From positions 1 through 64,000 of the forward strand of contig CAZKOM010000001.1 of assembly GCA_964554385.1 (NCBI GenBank): 64,000 nucleotides of DNA, in the 5' to 3' direction. The position numbers were made by a program, and so were the translations under genes. This stretch comes from JAGKXC01 sp964554385. GTDB taxonomy: Bacteria > Bacteroidota > Bacteroidia > NS11-12g > UBA955. Under the pieces are notes generated by a model. It saw only the letters and a program-made list of their open reading frames with translations. It did not search any database and was not told the origin of the DNA. This document shows positions 9,671-18,404 of the stretch, piece by piece (within the stretch, counting starts at the first letter, position 1; the number at the start of each line of letters is the position of its first letter).

Positions 9671-9754
9671 GGTTTTCTGTTTAATTTTTTGCACCAATAC
9701 GCGAACTAGGGAAAAGGTAAATGCTCATTGACAATTTTTTTTAAACTGCCATGT

Positions 9755-9762
9755 TATCTTTG
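9755..9762 (+). promoter_or_regulatory. -7 promoter box of maeB (TATCTTTG)
   Basis: An exact TAnnTTTG match, 10 nt before the maeB ATG at 9773. A TTGAC sequence at 9728-9732 could be a -33 element, though the spacer of about 24 nt is longer than usual. Confidence 0.6.
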
Positions 9763-9772
9763 CATCCAATCT

Positions 9773-12034
9773 ATGTCGAAGAAGAAATTATTGGATGCCC
9801 TCAGCTACCATGCCGATGGAAGACCTGGGAAAATTGAAGTTATCTCTACCAAACCTACGCAAACTCAATTCGATTTAGCTTTAGCCTACTCTCCAGGAGT
9901 GGCAGAGCCATGCTTAGCCATTGCAGAAAATGTAGATGACGTATACAAATACACGGCCAAGGGAAATTTAGTTGCTGTAATTTCCAATGGCACCGCAGTA
10001 TTGGGCTTAGGGGATATTGGTCCGGAAGCTTCAAAACCCGTAATGGAAGGCAAAGGGGTGTTGTTTAAAATCTTTGCTGATATTGATGTGTTTGATATTG
10101 AATTAAACTGCAAAGACGTGGATGATTTCGTCCGCACGGTTAAAGCCATGGAACCCACTTTTGGGGGAATTAATTTGGAAGATATCAAAGCTCCAGAGAG
10201 TTTTGAAATTGAAGAAAGGCTGAAGGCGGAGTTGAATATCCCGATCATGCACGATGACCAGCACGGTACGGCAATCATTTCAGGAGCCGGTTTGATTAAT
10301 GCACTTCGAATCGTTGATAAAAAAATTGAGGATGTACGATTGGTGGTTAACGGTGCAGGGGCATCGGCCATCGCTTGTACTAAACTTTTTGTAAGTCTCG
10401 GTGCAAAGAAAGAAAACATCATTATGTTGGATTCCAAAGGAGTTTTGCATACATCGAGAACCGATTTGGATAAATATAAGCAACAGTTTGCTACTGACGC
10501 TAATGCCACAACATTAGAAGAAGCATTGGTAAATGCCGATGTTTTCGTAGGATTGAGCAAAGGGAATATTCTTAGTCAAGATATGATTCGTTCTATGGCC
10601 AATGATCCCATAGTATTTGCCATGGCAAATCCCGATCCTGAGATCGATTATAATACGGCCATTGCTGCAAGACCCGATATTATCATGGCTACTGGAAGAA
10701 GTGATTTTCCCAACCAGGTGAATAATGTTTTAGGTTTTCCATTTATCTTCAGAGGTGCACTGGATGTAAGATCTACCGCTATTAATGAAGAAATGAAATT
10801 GGCTGCCGTTAGGGCCATTGCCGATTTAGCCATGGAGCCTGTTCCTGAATCGGTAATGATGGCGTATAATGAGAAAAACCTCACATTTGGTAGAAATTAC
10901 TTTATCCCAAAGCCCTTAGATCCGCGTTTATTAACCACAGTAGCTCCTGCAGTAGCGAAAGCTGCCATGGATAGCGGAGTAGCTCGGGCTCCAATTACAG
11001 ATTGGGAAGGGTACAAAGCTTCTTTACGTAAACGATTAGGAATTGATAATGATTTCGTAAATCGATTGATGTTGAAAGCAAAGACGGCTCCTAAACGTGT
11101 AGTTTTTGCGGAGGCTGATAATGTAAGTATCTTAAGAGCTGCTCAAATGGCGGCTAATGAAGGAATTTGTAAACCTATATTATTGGGCAAGCAAGAAGTT
11201 ATCGATCGTTTATTATCGGAAAATAACATTGAAATACCCAATGCAGTAGTTTTAGATCCTAGACAAGAATCTGATAAAAGGAAGATTTACGGCGAAATTC
11301 TATACAAGCAAAGAGCGCGAAAGGGGTTAACTCCGTACGAAGCAGAATATAAAATGCGCAACCGGAATTATTATGGTGCAATGATGGTAGAACAGGGAGA
11401 TGCAGATGCATTTATTTCTGGGTTGAGTAGGAATTATCCTATCGCATTAAAACCTGCAATTGAGGTAATTGGATTAAATAAAAAGCACAGTAAATTGGCA
11501 GGGATGCATATCATGATGACCAAATCGGGTCCTATGTTTTTGGCCGATACCACAGTAAATATTGATTATACGGTAGATACCTATGTTCAGTTAGTACGAA
11601 TGGTTCATGATAGAATAAAATCTTTACAGATGGATCCTAGAATTGCTTTGATTAGCTACAGCAATTTCGGTAGTTCTGCAGGTAAATATCCCGATATGGT
11701 ACGCGAAGCTGTTTCTATTTTACATAGAGATTATCCAGAAATTTGTGTTGACGGCGAAATGCAGCCCATTTATGCCGTAGACGGCAAGGCTCGCTTCGAA
11801 CAATATCCATTCAATAAATTGGGTGATAAATCGGCGAACGCATTTGTATTCAGTAATTTGAGTACTGGAAATGCATCGTATCAATTAATGCGTGCTATGG
11901 GGATGGCCGAATCCATAGGCCCTGTACTGTTAGGATTTAAAAAATCCGTGCATATCTTACATCATAGTTCTTCAGTTCGTGAAATTGTTAACATGACCGC
12001 CTTGGCAGTTTGCGAAGCTCAAGATAAGGAATGA
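9773..12034 (+). CDS. maeB: NADP-dependent malic enzyme with phosphotransacetylase-like domain
   Basis: The enzyme oxidatively decarboxylates malate to pyruvate, giving NADPH and linking the TCA cycle to pyruvate and fatty-acid supply. The 753 residues comprise the N-terminal malic domain (LAYSPGVAEPCLAI near 33), the NAD(P)-binding domain (MHDDQHGTAIISGAG near 158, then NGAGASA) and a C-terminal domain from about 425 that resembles phosphate acetyltransferase. This is the long MaeB architecture. In that family the C-terminal domain is regulatory, binding acetyl-CoA. The ATG at 9773 is chosen because an upstream TTG at 9728 lies before the -7 box. The stop overlaps the next start by 4 nt (ATGA), so the acetyltransferase downstream is translationally coupled. 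Confidence 0.96.
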   Translation: MSKKKLLDALSYHADGRPGKIEVISTKPTQTQFDLALAYSPGVAEPCLAIAENVDDVYKYTAKGNLVAVISNGTAVLGLGDIGPEASKPVMEGKGVLFKIFADIDVFDIELNCKDVDDFVRTVKAMEPTFGGINLEDIKAPESFEIEERLKAELNIPIMHDDQHGTAIISGAGLINALRIVDKKIEDVRLVVNGAGASAIACTKLFVSLGAKKENIIMLDSKGVLHTSRTDLDKYKQQFATDANATTLEEALVNADVFVGLSKGNILSQDMIRSMANDPIVFAMANPDPEIDYNTAIAARPDIIMATGRSDFPNQVNNVLGFPFIFRGALDVRSTAINEEMKLAAVRAIADLAMEPVPESVMMAYNEKNLTFGRNYFIPKPLDPRLLTTVAPAVAKAAMDSGVARAPITDWEGYKASLRKRLGIDNDFVNRLMLKAKTAPKRVVFAEADNVSILRAAQMAANEGICKPILLGKQEVIDRLLSENNIEIPNAVVLDPRQESDKRKIYGEILYKQRARKGLTPYEAEYKMRNRNYYGAMMVEQGDADAFISGLSRNYPIALKPAIEVIGLNKKHSKLAGMHIMMTKSGPMFLADTTVNIDYTVDTYVQLVRMVHDRIKSLQMDPRIALISYSNFGSSAGKYPDMVREAVSILHRDYPEICVDGEMQPIYAVDGKARFEQYPFNKLGDKSANAFVFSNLSTGNASYQLMRAMGMAESIGPVLLGFKKSVHILHHSSSVREIVNMTALAVCEAQDKE

Positions 12035-12456
12035 TTGTAGAAGTAATTGACTTTCAAAGTAAAGACTATTTTCAAGCACTGGCTGTTAGAGATTTAGTAC
12101 TCCGACAGCCATTGAACTTACAATTTCAACCTGAACAACTGGCAACTGAAAATTTAGATATCCATATAGTTGCAAAATGTAACCATAGGGTTGTTGGAAC
12201 AATGATTATGACGGTAGATAACAATAAGGCCAAAATGCGACAAGTAGCGGTGTTATTCAAATTTCAGTCTGAAGGCGTTGGTAAAAAAATGGTGGAAGTA
12301 TTTGAACAATTATCTAAAAGTAAAGGGTTGAATTCCATTGTATTGCATGCAAGAGAGACGGCAGTTAGTTTTTATAAAAAGCTTGGATATACTACTGAGG
12401 GTGATCAATTTGAAGAAGTTGGTATACCGCATTTGAAGATGAGTAAATTATTATAA
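12031..12456 (+). CDS. GNAT-family N-acetyltransferase
   Basis: A 141-residue single-domain acetyltransferase. The acetyl-CoA pyrophosphate-binding segment is visible as QSEGVGKKMVEVFEQ (Q-x-x-G-x-G type), preceded by the beta-strand MRQVAVL and followed by ARETAVSFYKKLGY, the typical end of the GNAT fold. The substrate is unknown. The gene overlaps the end of maeB by 4 nt, which implies co-translation. A link to regulating MaeB or acetyl-CoA use is only inference. Confidence 0.85.
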   Translation: MIVEVIDFQSKDYFQALAVRDLVLRQPLNLQFQPEQLATENLDIHIVAKCNHRVVGTMIMTVDNNKAKMRQVAVLFKFQSEGVGKKMVEVFEQLSKSKGLNSIVLHARETAVSFYKKLGYTTEGDQFEEVGIPHLKMSKLL

Positions 12457-12579
12457 TTATGCCATTTCATGGTTGCTATGCGTTTGCCACAATAGCAGTT
12501 CATATACAGATTAAACAATTATAATCGTTTATAAACGCTTTTTCATCTGTTTGTAAATCCGAAAAACCATAAGATTGGA

Positions 12580-12587
12580 TATCTTTG
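12580..12587 (+). promoter_or_regulatory. -7 promoter box of rseP (TATCTTTG)
   Basis: An exact TAnnTTTG match, 14 nt upstream of the rseP ATG at 12602. A TTTG at 12550-12553 is a possible, widely spaced -33 element. The alternative TTG start at 12575 lies upstream of the box and is therefore unlikely. Confidence 0.6.
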
Positions 12588-12601
12588 TGTTTTGTAATTT
12601 A

Positions 12602-14005
12602 ATGGAAGCTTTAATCACTGCTGCACAATTCGTCTTAGCCCTGTCAATCTTAATCACTTTGCATGAATGTGGCCACTTCTGGGCTGCTAGAGCCTTTGGT
12701 ATTCGAATAGAAAAATTTTATTTGTTTTTTGATGCCTGGGGATTCAAATTTTTTAGTTTTAAGAAAGGCGATACGGAATATGGTATTGGTTGGTTACCCT
12801 TAGGAGGATATGTAAAAATTGCGGGTATGGTGGATGAAAGCTTAGATAAAGATCAACTTGCATCTGAACCTCAAAGTTGGGAATACCGCAGCAAACCAGC
12901 GTGGCAACGTTTGATAGTGATTACCGGTGGTGTAATAGTGAATTTAGTTTTAGGAATACTAATTATGGTAATTTCAACCTTTATTCAAGGTGAAAAATAT
13001 ATTCCCAATGATAAATTGTCAGAGTTGGGTGGTGTTTATGCCGGTCCTGTTGCTAGAAAATTAGGATTTCAGACTGGAGATAAAATAGTAAGTCTTAATG
13101 GTAAAATAGTTGATAATCTTCAATCAGAATTCGGAGACCCTAGTTTTTTGTTAGCGGATAAAAAAGAAGTCGTTATTGAAAGGAATGGCGAAACCAAATC
13201 CATACAGCTTCCTAATAATTTGGAAGAGCAATTAGCAAGTTTGTCAGAAACAGAAAAAGAATATCCCATTTTTGCTCCTCGCATTGGATTTAGTGTGGAA
13301 ACGGTTCTAGGCGGTAGCAATGCATCCAAAGCAGGACTTGAATCCGGAGATAAAATTGTTAGATTAGATTCCACCAATGTGCAATCTTTCTTTGAATTTA
13401 GAGAGTTGTTAAAAACCTATGCAGGTAAAAAAATAACATTGACTGTAGTGAGAAATAGCAAATCAGATGCAATTTCGGACGCTGAATCGAATGCTGTCAT
13501 TAATAATTCCGATACCTTAAAACTTCCGGCATCTGTTACCACCGAAGGGACTTTAGGTTTTATGCCGAAGGATTTGGAGTTGGAGCAATATGTGAAAACT
13601 ATTAACTATTCGGTTTTTGAGTCTATTGTACTAGGTACTGAACGTTCGTTTTCTTTAATCGGAGGTACAGCAAAATCTTTGGGTAAAGTAGCATCTGGTA
13701 AAGTAGATGCATCTAAATCCTTAGCCGGTCCAGTTGGAATTGCGCAAATGTTTGGTGGAACTTGGGATTGGGGCAGGTTTTGGTCGTTAACCGCAATTCT
13801 CAGCCTAACCTTGGCATTCATGAATATTCTTCCAATTCCTGCTTTGGATGGAGGACATATGATGTTTATCCTTTGGGAGATGATTACCGGTAAGCCCGTC
13901 ACTGAAAAAGTATTGTACGTTGGACAGATTATTGGAATGGTAGTTTTATTATCGCTCATGGCATTTGTTTTTTGGGTGGATATCGCTCGTCTATTAAATC
14001 TTTAA
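12602..14005 (+). CDS. rseP: Site-2 intramembrane zinc metalloprotease
   Basis: An M50-family RIP protease that cleaves membrane-embedded substrates such as anti-sigma factors and signal-peptide remnants. The 467-residue protein has HECGH (H21, E22, H25) in the first transmembrane helix and the second metal motif NILPIPALDGGH near residue 416 in a late helix. Between them lie two PDZ-like periplasmic segments (LGFQTGDKIVSLNG and GLESGDKIVRLD). The start is the ATG at 12602, which puts the protease motif at the usual distance from the N-terminus. hscB follows after 19 nt. Confidence 0.94.
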   Translation: MEALITAAQFVLALSILITLHECGHFWAARAFGIRIEKFYLFFDAWGFKFFSFKKGDTEYGIGWLPLGGYVKIAGMVDESLDKDQLASEPQSWEYRSKPAWQRLIVITGGVIVNLVLGILIMVISTFIQGEKYIPNDKLSELGGVYAGPVARKLGFQTGDKIVSLNGKIVDNLQSEFGDPSFLLADKKEVVIERNGETKSIQLPNNLEEQLASLSETEKEYPIFAPRIGFSVETVLGGSNASKAGLESGDKIVRLDSTNVQSFFEFRELLKTYAGKKITLTVVRNSKSDAISDAESNAVINNSDTLKLPASVTTEGTLGFMPKDLELEQYVKTINYSVFESIVLGTERSFSLIGGTAKSLGKVASGKVDASKSLAGPVGIAQMFGGTWDWGRFWSLTAILSLTLAFMNILPIPALDGGHMMFILWEMITGKPVTEKVLYVGQIIGMVVLLSLMAFVFWVDIARLLNL

Positions 14006-14024
14006 TGAATAATTAATCAGTATA

Positions 14025-14543
14025 ATGGGTCTAAATCATTTCGATATTCTCGGGATTAAACCCTCTCCAATTATTAATGCGACAGAACTAAAGAGAGCGT
14101 TCATCACAAAGCAGAGACTAGTTCATCCAGATACAGGGGATATTACAGATACATCCCAGGAATTAAATGCTGCATATGAAATTTTAAAGACAGAGGAAGG
14201 TCCTGTAAAAAGTTTTCTGTTGTTGCATATTGCAGAGGATGCATTAAATAAGAATGTATTGCCATCAGATTTCTTGATGGAAATGATGGAACTTTCGGAC
14301 ATTATTGAAGAAAGTAAACTCTCAGAGGTTGGTGATGATAAAAAGCAAGCAGATGAAATACTCATGCGTTTAAAAGATGATCTTGAAATTGAAAAGCATA
14401 AATTATTTTCTAACTTAACAGTTTTAGAAAATGAAATTTCTAACGATAGACCGATTTATTTAGATGGGTGGATTGTTTGGTATCAGAAATTTAGATATTA
14501 TGCTAGATTACGTAAAAATTTGGATGGAATAGTAGAATTATAG
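14025..14543 (+). CDS. hscB: HscB-type J-domain co-chaperone
   Basis: A 172-residue protein with an N-terminal J domain whose HPD tripeptide is at 34-36. Its C-terminal helical domain carries the HscB hallmark LPSDFLMEMMELSDIIEE. HscB stimulates the Hsp70 HscA and delivers the scaffold IscU for iron-sulfur cluster transfer. No hscA, iscU or fdx is next to it here, so the system must be split across the genome or use the general DnaK. It is smaller in its first half than DnaJ and lacks the Gly-rich and zinc regions. Confidence 0.85.
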   Translation: MGLNHFDILGIKPSPIINATELKRAFITKQRLVHPDTGDITDTSQELNAAYEILKTEEGPVKSFLLLHIAEDALNKNVLPSDFLMEMMELSDIIEESKLSEVGDDKKQADEILMRLKDDLEIEKHKLFSNLTVLENEISNDRPIYLDGWIVWYQKFRYYARLRKNLDGIVEL

Positions 14544-14584
14544 TATCATCGTAAGCAGATAATAAGATTCACAATTACAGAATT

Positions 14585-15082
14585 ATGCCCTCGAAAACAA
14601 TAATTAAAACACATCATGATATTAAAAGAATGCTTCAGCGACTTAGTTATGAAATCGCGGAATCATTTTTTTCTGCTCAAGAAATATACTTAGTTGCACT
14701 GAATCATCGGGGTTTGAGTATTGCCAATGAGATAAATCAAGATTTAGCTAGAATTTTGCCTAATTGCACCATTAGCCTTGGTAATGTGGATGTAATTGGA
14801 GATTTTACATGGTCGGGTGTAGCACCGTCTCAAGTTTCTGCAGATATTCCAGTGGTGATTATTGATGACGTCATACATTCTGGATCCACCGTCATGAAGG
14901 TTCTAATGGCTTTGTATGATCATGGGTTTAAAACCATAAGAACTGCTTTTTTAGCAGATCGACAATATCGTAATTATCCAGTATCCGCTGATTTTATTGG
15001 TATCTCGCTGTCAACAACATTGCAAGAACATGTATTTTTTGATAATTCTGATCCGGGAGCATTGCTTTTGTATTTAGAATAA
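14585..15082 (+). CDS. PyrR-like phosphoribosyltransferase
   Basis: A 165-residue type I phosphoribosyltransferase. The PRPP-binding loop is VVIIDDVIHSGSTV at 90-103, and the segment ADRQYRNYPVSADFIG resembles the PyrR/uracil phosphoribosyltransferase region LVDRGHRELPIRADFVG. PyrR proteins convert uracil plus PRPP to UMP, and in some bacteria they attenuate pyr operons through RNA binding. No pyr leader is visible upstream, and the only pyrimidine gene nearby (pyrC, 18405) is in a separate transcription unit. Catalysis is more likely than regulation, but substrate specificity is open. Confidence 0.8.
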   Translation: MPSKTIIKTHHDIKRMLQRLSYEIAESFFSAQEIYLVALNHRGLSIANEINQDLARILPNCTISLGNVDVIGDFTWSGVAPSQVSADIPVVIIDDVIHSGSTVMKVLMALYDHGFKTIRTAFLADRQYRNYPVSADFIGISLSTTLQEHVFFDNSDPGALLLYLE

Positions 15083-15223
15083 TAATCTAATTACATGAAG
15101 CCACATATTTTCAAAGAATTTGTCTGTTATTATGAAACTAATATTTGTAAAAGTCATGCAACAATTTAATCTAAGTAGTTGTTATTTACTTTTATAGAAT
15201 TAAATTCCATCACTGAAAATAGG

Positions 15224-15231
15224 TAAATTTG
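15224..15231 (+). promoter_or_regulatory. -7 promoter box (TAAATTTG) before the gliding-associated gene
   Basis: An exact TAnnTTTG match with 7 nt to the GTG start at 15239. It supports the GTG as the real start and predicts a nearly leaderless mRNA. Confidence 0.55.
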
Positions 15232-15238
15232 ACTTACG

Positions 15239-17731
15239 GTGAAAAAACTATTATTGCTTTTAGTCGCATTTTTTGCAGGTTCAATCTTAACGGCTACCCA
15301 TATTGTAGGCGGAGAGATGAACTATACCTACTTGGGCAATAATGAATATTTAATTCGATTAGATGTTTATTTTGATTGTCAAAACGGTAGTCCTCAAGCA
15401 ATTTCACAGGATGCTACAGCTTTTATTGGGGTCTTTGACGGGAATTCAAGAAATCTAATATCCGGTTTTCCAAGGGAAGTTTCTAGAAAGGGACCATTTC
15501 GGATAGTTAAAACAAATTACAATTGTATCGTACAGGCTCCTAATGCGTGTGTTGATCAATATTATTATGAAATTAAATTGAGTTTACCCGCCAGAACGGG
15601 TGGCTATTATATATCGTTTCAACGTTGTTGTAGAAATGGATCAATAACGAATCTCTCCAATCCTGGCGGTACTGGTGCCAATTATTGGACCCATATTCCA
15701 GATCCTCGTACTTTATCCAACGGAATCCATAATAATTCTGCGAAGTTTAAAGAATTACCACCGAATTTTTTATGTACCAATACGCCGTTGAAATTTGATC
15801 ATAGTGCCACAGACGTAGATGGAGACAGTCTGGTGTATGAATTATTTCATCCATTTACCGGCGGAGATCAAAACAACCCTCGTCCAGACAATACTTTATC
15901 TAATGGTTTATTGGAATTGCCCCCATTTTCTCAAATTACTTTCGGCGGTAGTTATACCTACAGTAATCCAATAAATGGTAATCCGGCTATGAATATTGAT
16001 CCTGTAACTGGATACTTAACCCTTACCCCTACTAGGGTGGGGCAATTTGTAGTTGGTATTTTAGTAAAAGAATATAGAAATGGAAAGCTGATATCATCTA
16101 CAAGAAGAGATTATCAATTCAACGTTCAAAGTTGTCAAGTGGATGTAGTTGCCAGTTTTTTCGTCCCAACCTTTTTATGTGGGTATAAATATAAATTTCA
16201 AAATCAGAGTTTCTCTGCTCAACGATATCATTGGGATTTTGGAATTGCTGGTAGATCGGATGATACATCAAATCAGAATAATCCTGAAATAAATTTTCCG
16301 GGTCCAGGAACATACAAAGTACGATTGTATGCCTACAAGAATAAATGTATGGATAGTTTCGTTGGAACAATTACGGTAGTTGAACCGAAATTACCCAAAC
16401 TACCTACAGATACTACAATTTGTCCTGGGGGTGATGTGAAGTTGAAATCCACAGTGGTGGGAGAGTCATACCGCTGGAGCACAGGTGATACCGCCTCATC
16501 AATCCAAACAAAATCCACCGGATTAATTTGGTTAGAAGTTAAAGTAAAAACCTGCGCATGGCGTGATTCCATGTTTGTTAGTGTAGATAATTCAAAAATT
16601 AATGCAACGGGCGACACGGTTTACTGTAGCAATTCCGCATTTATTAGGACATTAACCGCAACCACCGGATGGAAGACCTATCAATGGTCAACCGGAGAAA
16701 GCACATCATCTATTAATGTAACGAAAACAGGAATTTATAGAATTGTTGCGCAATCAATTTATGGTTGCTATTCAAGAGATTCTGCTGAGGTTTCGCAATA
16801 TACCCCAGTTGAAGTGGTCATTGATGATACAACGGTTTGTCCCCAAACTCCCATTATATTTTATTCTCAAAGGAATCTTACCAATCCAAACTTTACAGCC
16901 TTATGGAGTAACGGTTCTACCGGGTTTACATTTACAACCTTACAACCAGGTAGATATTGGTGTGAAGTAACCGTTGGCAAGTGCTCAAGAAGAGATACAT
17001 TTAATTTGATGAATTTCCCTAATGAGTTTGAATTGGGTGAAGATCTTCGCTTTTGTGAGTACATTGATACCATGCTTTCGGTGAGTTTATCTGGAGCTAC
17101 TTCCATTCGCTGGAACAAAGAAATAATAGGATCCTCTTATCAACTGAGAAAACCGGGAAAAGTAGTTGTTGATTTAATCAATAGATATGGTTGTAAAGAA
17201 ACAGATTCAATTGAAGTAAAATTGTACTTTAATCCATTAGTAGACTTAGGCCCTGATACTACACTGTGTTTAAGTGAGAATCCAATTTTAAATGCTGGTT
17301 CAGGAATGCGAAATTATCTATGGCACGACGGCAGTACAGAACAATACAAGGTAGCCTATGATTCAGGGTTTTATTGGGTACGTGTTGTAAGTCAGGAAGG
17401 CTGTCCTGCTTCCGATACATTGTATTTAAATAAACGTAAGGATTTATTTCCTTCAATAATTTGGATGCCGAATGCATTTACTCCAAATAATGATGGTAGA
17501 AACGATGAATACCCCAATAATCAATATAAGGTCAATGGCGCCTTTTATGAGGTGAAATTGTACAATCGTTGGGGAGAGCGAATTGCAGAATTTAATTCTC
17601 CAGAATTTAATTGGGATGGCAATATAAACGGAAATCCTGCCCCAGAAGGCGTTTATGTATATACCGTCTTTTACATAGGCTGTGATAACGAAAAAAGATA
17701 CCTGTATGGTAACTTTACCTTGCTACGTTAA
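15239..17731 (+). CDS. Surface protein with PKD domain and gliding motility-associated C-terminal domain
   Basis: An 830-residue exported protein starting at GTG. The signal peptide is about 1-18. A large N-terminal part begins THIVGGEMNYTYLG, as in many Bacteroidota surface proteins. A PKD domain (about 320-380) has YHWDFG and PGTYKVRLYAYK. It is followed by several Ig-like modules sharing a YxWSTG/xWSNGSTG core. The last ~90 residues are the gliding motility-associated C-terminal domain (NAFTPNNDGRNDEYP, YNRWGERI, WDGNINGNPAPEGVYVYTV), a type B T9SS sorting domain. It is therefore predicted to be exported by T9SS and to act in adhesion or gliding. It stands alone, 156 nt after the PyrR-like gene. 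Confidence 0.9.
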   Translation: MKKLLLLLVAFFAGSILTATHIVGGEMNYTYLGNNEYLIRLDVYFDCQNGSPQAISQDATAFIGVFDGNSRNLISGFPREVSRKGPFRIVKTNYNCIVQAPNACVDQYYYEIKLSLPARTGGYYISFQRCCRNGSITNLSNPGGTGANYWTHIPDPRTLSNGIHNNSAKFKELPPNFLCTNTPLKFDHSATDVDGDSLVYELFHPFTGGDQNNPRPDNTLSNGLLELPPFSQITFGGSYTYSNPINGNPAMNIDPVTGYLTLTPTRVGQFVVGILVKEYRNGKLISSTRRDYQFNVQSCQVDVVASFFVPTFLCGYKYKFQNQSFSAQRYHWDFGIAGRSDDTSNQNNPEINFPGPGTYKVRLYAYKNKCMDSFVGTITVVEPKLPKLPTDTTICPGGDVKLKSTVVGESYRWSTGDTASSIQTKSTGLIWLEVKVKTCAWRDSMFVSVDNSKINATGDTVYCSNSAFIRTLTATTGWKTYQWSTGESTSSINVTKTGIYRIVAQSIYGCYSRDSAEVSQYTPVEVVIDDTTVCPQTPIIFYSQRNLTNPNFTALWSNGSTGFTFTTLQPGRYWCEVTVGKCSRRDTFNLMNFPNEFELGEDLRFCEYIDTMLSVSLSGATSIRWNKEIIGSSYQLRKPGKVVVDLINRYGCKETDSIEVKLYFNPLVDLGPDTTLCLSENPILNAGSGMRNYLWHDGSTEQYKVAYDSGFYWVRVVSQEGCPASDTLYLNKRKDLFPSIIWMPNAFTPNNDGRNDEYPNNQYKVNGAFYEVKLYNRWGERIAEFNSPEFNWDGNINGNPAPEGVYVYTVFYIGCDNEKRYLYGNFTLLR

Positions 17732-17821
17732 TACTATCTATGCAGATTTTAACGCTGAACGGTTCACGACTAAATTACATCGTTTTATTTTAACCATGTA
17801 AAATGCCAGTTGCCAATTTAT

Positions 17822-18256
17822 TTATTGATAACTACTGATTCCGTTTTCTAAATTGCGTTCTTCTTCTAGATTATTGCGATTATTGGTAACTCTTCGAATT
17901 CCGTTTTTCAATAAACTAGAATTGAAATTTATCACTAAACCCAATTTATAATTCCCCAGACGTAACATACGTAGACATTTTTGTATGTGTGAATCTGAAA
18001 CTGATTCAGAAGTTTCTATGCTCACTATTAATCGGTCTTCAACCAATAAATCAACGGCATAACCGGAATCCATATTTAATCCTTTATATTGAATTGGTAG
18101 GATTTTTTCGGTATTCATTTTTAAACCATTTTCTGATAAATCAAAGGCAAGACATTGCAAATAAATATCTTTGGGTAAACCTGGACCAATGGTTTTATGT
18201 ACCTCAATTGCCATTCCAATGACTTGATGAGCGATATCGTTTTCGTCAGTTATCAT
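17822..18256 (-). CDS. GxxExxY-family (PD-(D/E)XK fold) protein with degenerate active site
   Basis: A 144-residue protein of the GxxExxY family, which has a PD-(D/E)XK nuclease-like fold. The family landmarks align: GPGLPKDIY (24-32) for GxGLxExxY, YAVDLLVEDRLIV (66-78), HIQKCLRMLRL, and KLGLVINFNSSLLKNGIRRV. The name-giving Glu is Lys29, and the usual E-x-K dyad after the core strand is S79-I-E81. D69 is kept. It is therefore probably not an active nuclease. I chose the ATG at 18256; an upstream TTG (18271) falls inside the -7 box. The function of the family is not established. Confidence 0.8.
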   Translation of the reverse strand: MITDENDIAHQVIGMAIEVHKTIGPGLPKDIYLQCLAFDLSENGLKMNTEKILPIQYKGLNMDSGYAVDLLVEDRLIVSIETSESVSDSHIQKCLRMLRLGNYKLGLVINFNSSLLKNGIRRVTNNRNNLEEERNLENGISSYQ

Positions 18257-18268
18257 GTACGAGTAAGA

Positions 18269-18276
18269 CAAATATA
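18269..18276 (-). promoter_or_regulatory. -7 promoter box of the GxxExxY gene (TATATTTG)
   Basis: An exact TAnnTTTG match on the minus strand, 12 nt before the ATG at 18256. It overlaps the alternative TTG codon and so settles the start. Confidence 0.6.
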
Positions 18277-18290
18277 ATCAAAAAATCCGC

Positions 18291-18305
18291 AAAAACTAAA
18301 CAAAA
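18291..18305. repeat. 15-bp direct repeat, copy 1
   Basis: The sequence AAAAACTAAACAAAA occurs here and again at 18323-18337, exactly 32 bp apart start to start (about three helical turns). Both copies lie in the divergent promoter region of the GxxExxY gene and pyrC. It may be a paired protein-binding site or chance in A-rich DNA. Confidence 0.45.
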
Positions 18306-18322
18306 TCCAATTAATAAACTGA

Positions 18323-18337
18323 AAAAACTAAACAAAA
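18323..18337. repeat. 15-bp direct repeat, copy 2
   Basis: Second exact copy of AAAAACTAAACAAAA, 67 nt before the pyrC start. Confidence 0.45.
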
Positions 18338-18404
18338 ATTGAGCATGATTTATTTAAATTCTTGCAAACCTTCTTATAATTTCTAAGTAATTTTACCCTT
18401 TGAA

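Noticed and set aside
12526..12537. Palindrome CGTTTATAAACG followed by CTTTTT after the acetyltransferase gene
   Set aside because: A 12-bp AT-rich palindrome leaves a hairpin with almost no loop and a short stem; too weak to call a terminator, and no related copies were noticed.
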